DNA of 7,233 bases from NCBI GenBank assembly GCA_903859115.1, contig CAIOLH010000100.1, forward strand, positions 1-7,233, in the 5' to 3' direction. Each line of letters begins with the position of its first letter. The stretch's first letter is position 1. The position numbers were made by a program, and so were the translations under genes. Positions 5,672 through 7,233 of this stretch are shown here, in pieces. The DNA comes from an uncultured Opitutia bacterium (lineage in GTDB: Bacteria; Verrucomicrobiota; Verrucomicrobiae; Opitutales; UBA953). The notes below the pieces were generated by a model. It worked only from the letters and a program-made list of their open reading frames with translations. It did no database searches and was not told the origin of the DNA.

Positions 5672-7129
5672 ATGGCTAATATTATAGGTATCGACCTTGG
5701 TACAAGTACCACCCTATTGGCCCGCTTTAATGATTCCGGCTCGGTTGAATCCATCGTCAATGTCGACGGTGATTCCCTAACCCCATCCGTGATTCAAATC
5801 GAACCCGACGGACAAGTAATCTATGGCAAAGAAGCCAAGAAATGGCTCGGACTCGGAAAAGACAATGTATTCTCAGAATTTAAACGCGAGATGGGCAGTC
5901 ATACCTCTTGGGAAGTTAATGGACGAAAATACACACCTGAAGATCTCAGTGCATTTTTATTGAAGAGCGTTTCAAGTGAGTATGTAGCCCAACACGGCAA
6001 ACCCGATACGATTGTCATCAGTTGGCCCGCTAATTTTACTGACAGGCGAAAAGTAGCCACCCAAGAAGCTGCACGACGCGCAGGACTTAAAGTTGTAGAC
6101 TTCATCAACGAACCAACCGCCGCTGCCCTTTACTACGCACACAGCATCAAAAAGAACGGTACATTCCTTGTATATGATATGGGCGGAGGCACCTTCGATA
6201 TATCATTAGTCGAGGTAGATGGCTTTAATGTCAAAGTAGTCTTCTCCGAAGGCGTGGATCGACTCGGAGGAGCGGATATGGATAAAGCCGTGCTAGAAAT
6301 TATTTCTAGAAAGTTTAAGGAACAAACCGGTGCTCCATTCGACCGCGAAGATTGTAACTTTACTCAACTCGACATCGAAGAGCCAAAACACTCGTTGAGC
6401 ACAAGAGATATTACTTATATCCGCCTAGTATCCAATCTCCACGGCCCGCAAAAGATTTCCCTTACCAGGTCTGAATTTGAAACCGCCATCAGCCCAATCA
6501 TTAAAAAAGCAGAATCTGCCTGCCTAGAAATGCTAAAGGTTAATCAAATAGATATTAAATCTATTTCCGAAGTCTTTATGGTCGGCGGTCCCTCAAGAAT
6601 TCCCGCACTGCAAGCGAGCGTAGAAAAGATTTTTGGCCGTAAGCCTATGATTCGCGAGCCTGACCATGCAGTCGCGCGAGGAGCCGCAATCTACGCCGCA
6701 ATAAAGACCGATAAATCTATTCTAACCAATTTACAGAAAAATGTCATCGGAGCAGCTAAGGTAATCGAAATTACCCCGCATTATTTCGGTATCGCGCTTC
6801 ACGAGTCCTATTCTGAGGTCGAAATGTTCAATCGTGTGTTAATCGATAAAGGACTCCCCGTACCCCACTCTACTGGACGTAAATTTATTATTACAAATGA
6901 GGAAAGTCTCAAGGGAGTCCGGCTAATCATCACTCAAGGAAGAAAATTAGAACGCGAACTGAAAAAAGTAACTGTATTACACGATAAATACATCAAACTC
7001 GGTCTTGGAGCACGAGCCGGACAACAAATTGAAGTGACCTTCTCCTACGACATTAACGGCGTAATGAAATGTACACTGCTTGAAACCTCCACACTTACCC
7101 GAACGGTCGTCAATCTCCAAGCCGACTAA
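5672..7129 (+). CDS. Hsp70/DnaK-like chaperone B, complete, lidless
   Basis: This complete Hsp70-family protein has 485 residues, compared with about 640 in DnaK. The nucleotide-binding domain (1-345) contains phosphate-1 GIDLGTS (6-12, with catalytic-type D8), K71 in EFKREMG matching DnaK K70, the connect motif NEPTAAAL (146-153), phosphate-2 YDMGGGTFD (168-176) and the adenosine motif MVGGPSRIP (303-311). All are intact, so ATP binding and hydrolysis are expected. A linker lacking the usual VLLLD (about 358-366) leads to a substrate-binding beta domain (ITPHYFG at 367 to the C-terminus, with EVTFSYDINGVM at 454-465). The protein stops where the DnaK alpha-helical lid would begin, so it probably binds clients or partner proteins without a closing lid. 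It is the first gene of the rightward operon, opposite the coiled-coil/helicase operon, and Hsp70-C starts 5 nt later. It is not an ortholog-grade housekeeping dnaK. Confidence 0.95.
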   Translation: MANIIGIDLGTSTTLLARFNDSGSVESIVNVDGDSLTPSVIQIEPDGQVIYGKEAKKWLGLGKDNVFSEFKREMGSHTSWEVNGRKYTPEDLSAFLLKSVSSEYVAQHGKPDTIVISWPANFTDRRKVATQEAARRAGLKVVDFINEPTAAALYYAHSIKKNGTFLVYDMGGGTFDISLVEVDGFNVKVVFSEGVDRLGGADMDKAVLEIISRKFKEQTGAPFDREDCNFTQLDIEEPKHSLSTRDITYIRLVSNLHGPQKISLTRSEFETAISPIIKKAESACLEMLKVNQIDIKSISEVFMVGGPSRIPALQASVEKIFGRKPMIREPDHAVARGAAIYAAIKTDKSILTNLQKNVIGAAKVIEITPHYFGIALHESYSEVEMFNRVLIDKGLPVPHSTGRKFIITNEESLKGVRLIITQGRKLERELKKVTVLHDKYIKLGLGARAGQQIEVTFSYDINGVMKCTLLETSTLTRTVVNLQAD

Positions 7130-7134
7130 ATAAC

Positions 7135-7233
7135 ATGCATGAAGTTAAACCTGAGAAGCATATAATAGGTATAAAACTCGGTACAAGCTCAACGCTTGTA
7201 GCTAGATTTAACAATGCTGGTAGAGCAGAAATC
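7135..7233 (+). CDS. Hsp70-like protein C, N-terminal fragment, catalytic Asp replaced by Lys
   Basis: An open frame starts at ATG 7135, 5 nt after the Hsp70-B stop, and runs to the window edge (33 residues). Residues 10-25 read IIGIKLGTSSTLVARF. They align with IIGIDLGTSTTLLARF at the start of Hsp70-B, so this is a third Hsp70 paralogue. The aspartate of phosphate-1 (D8 in Hsp70-B and DnaK), which helps position Mg-ATP and the catalytic water, is lysine (AAA codon) at residue 14. The rest of the loop (GTSST) is kept. An eight-residue polar N-terminal extension (MHEVKPEK) precedes the family's usual start. There is no Shine-Dalgarno site, so translation is probably coupled to Hsp70-B. The remainder lies outside the window, so integrity and length are unknown. 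Confidence 0.85.
   Translation, partial: MHEVKPEKHIIGIKLGTSSTLVARFNNAGRAEI

Noticed and set aside
5899..6108. Minus-strand open frame inside Hsp70-B
   Set aside because: It overlaps conserved Hsp70 coding sequence and has no independent support.
5672..7129. Housekeeping dnaK
   Set aside because: The protein is about 155 residues shorter than DnaK, lacks the lid and tail, has related copies on both sides, and has no grpE or dnaJ neighbour.

Overview
The window is a compact, gene-dense bacterial accessory cluster. It uses the standard genetic code, has moderate-to-low GC content and very short intergenic gaps. I cannot name the organism. The only clear Shine-Dalgarno-like site is AAGG before one gene, and no rRNA, tRNA or housekeeping marker is present to fix the phylum. 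The lidless, multi-copy Hsp70 genes argue against a housekeeping dnaK-grpE-dnaJ locus.

Layout from left to right: (1) the 3' two-thirds of an Hsp70/DnaK-like gene on + (Hsp70-A, 2-964), followed after 5 nt by (2) a membrane-anchored TerB-like protein with two C-terminal copies of a J-domain-like but HPD-less repeat (970-1986). That gene runs tail-to-tail, with a 4-nt overlap, into (3) a 1082-residue COG1112-type superfamily 1 helicase on - (5231-1983), which ends in a Vsr/MTES_1575-like nuclease domain. Immediately upstream of the helicase in the same operon is (4) a 110-residue membrane-anchored coiled-coil protein on - (5572-5240). A 99-bp AT-rich divergent control region (5573-5671) separates this operon from (5) a complete lidless Hsp70 on + (Hsp70-B, 5672-7129). 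Five nt later comes (6) the start of a third Hsp70 (Hsp70-C, from 7135, cut by the window end), whose catalytic aspartate is replaced by lysine.

Working model (inference): three non-identical lidless Hsp70s, one probably catalytically altered, form a chaperone or switch module. It is paired with a TerB protein carrying degenerate J-like repeats, which could dock to the Hsp70s. The divergent arm encodes a helicase-nuclease effector and a small membrane coiled-coil partner. TerB domains and SF1 helicase-nuclease fusions both recur in phage-defence and conflict systems, so a defence or stress-response system is the most economical reading. The combination does not match a named system that I recognise. 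The true ends of the cluster lie outside the window on both sides.
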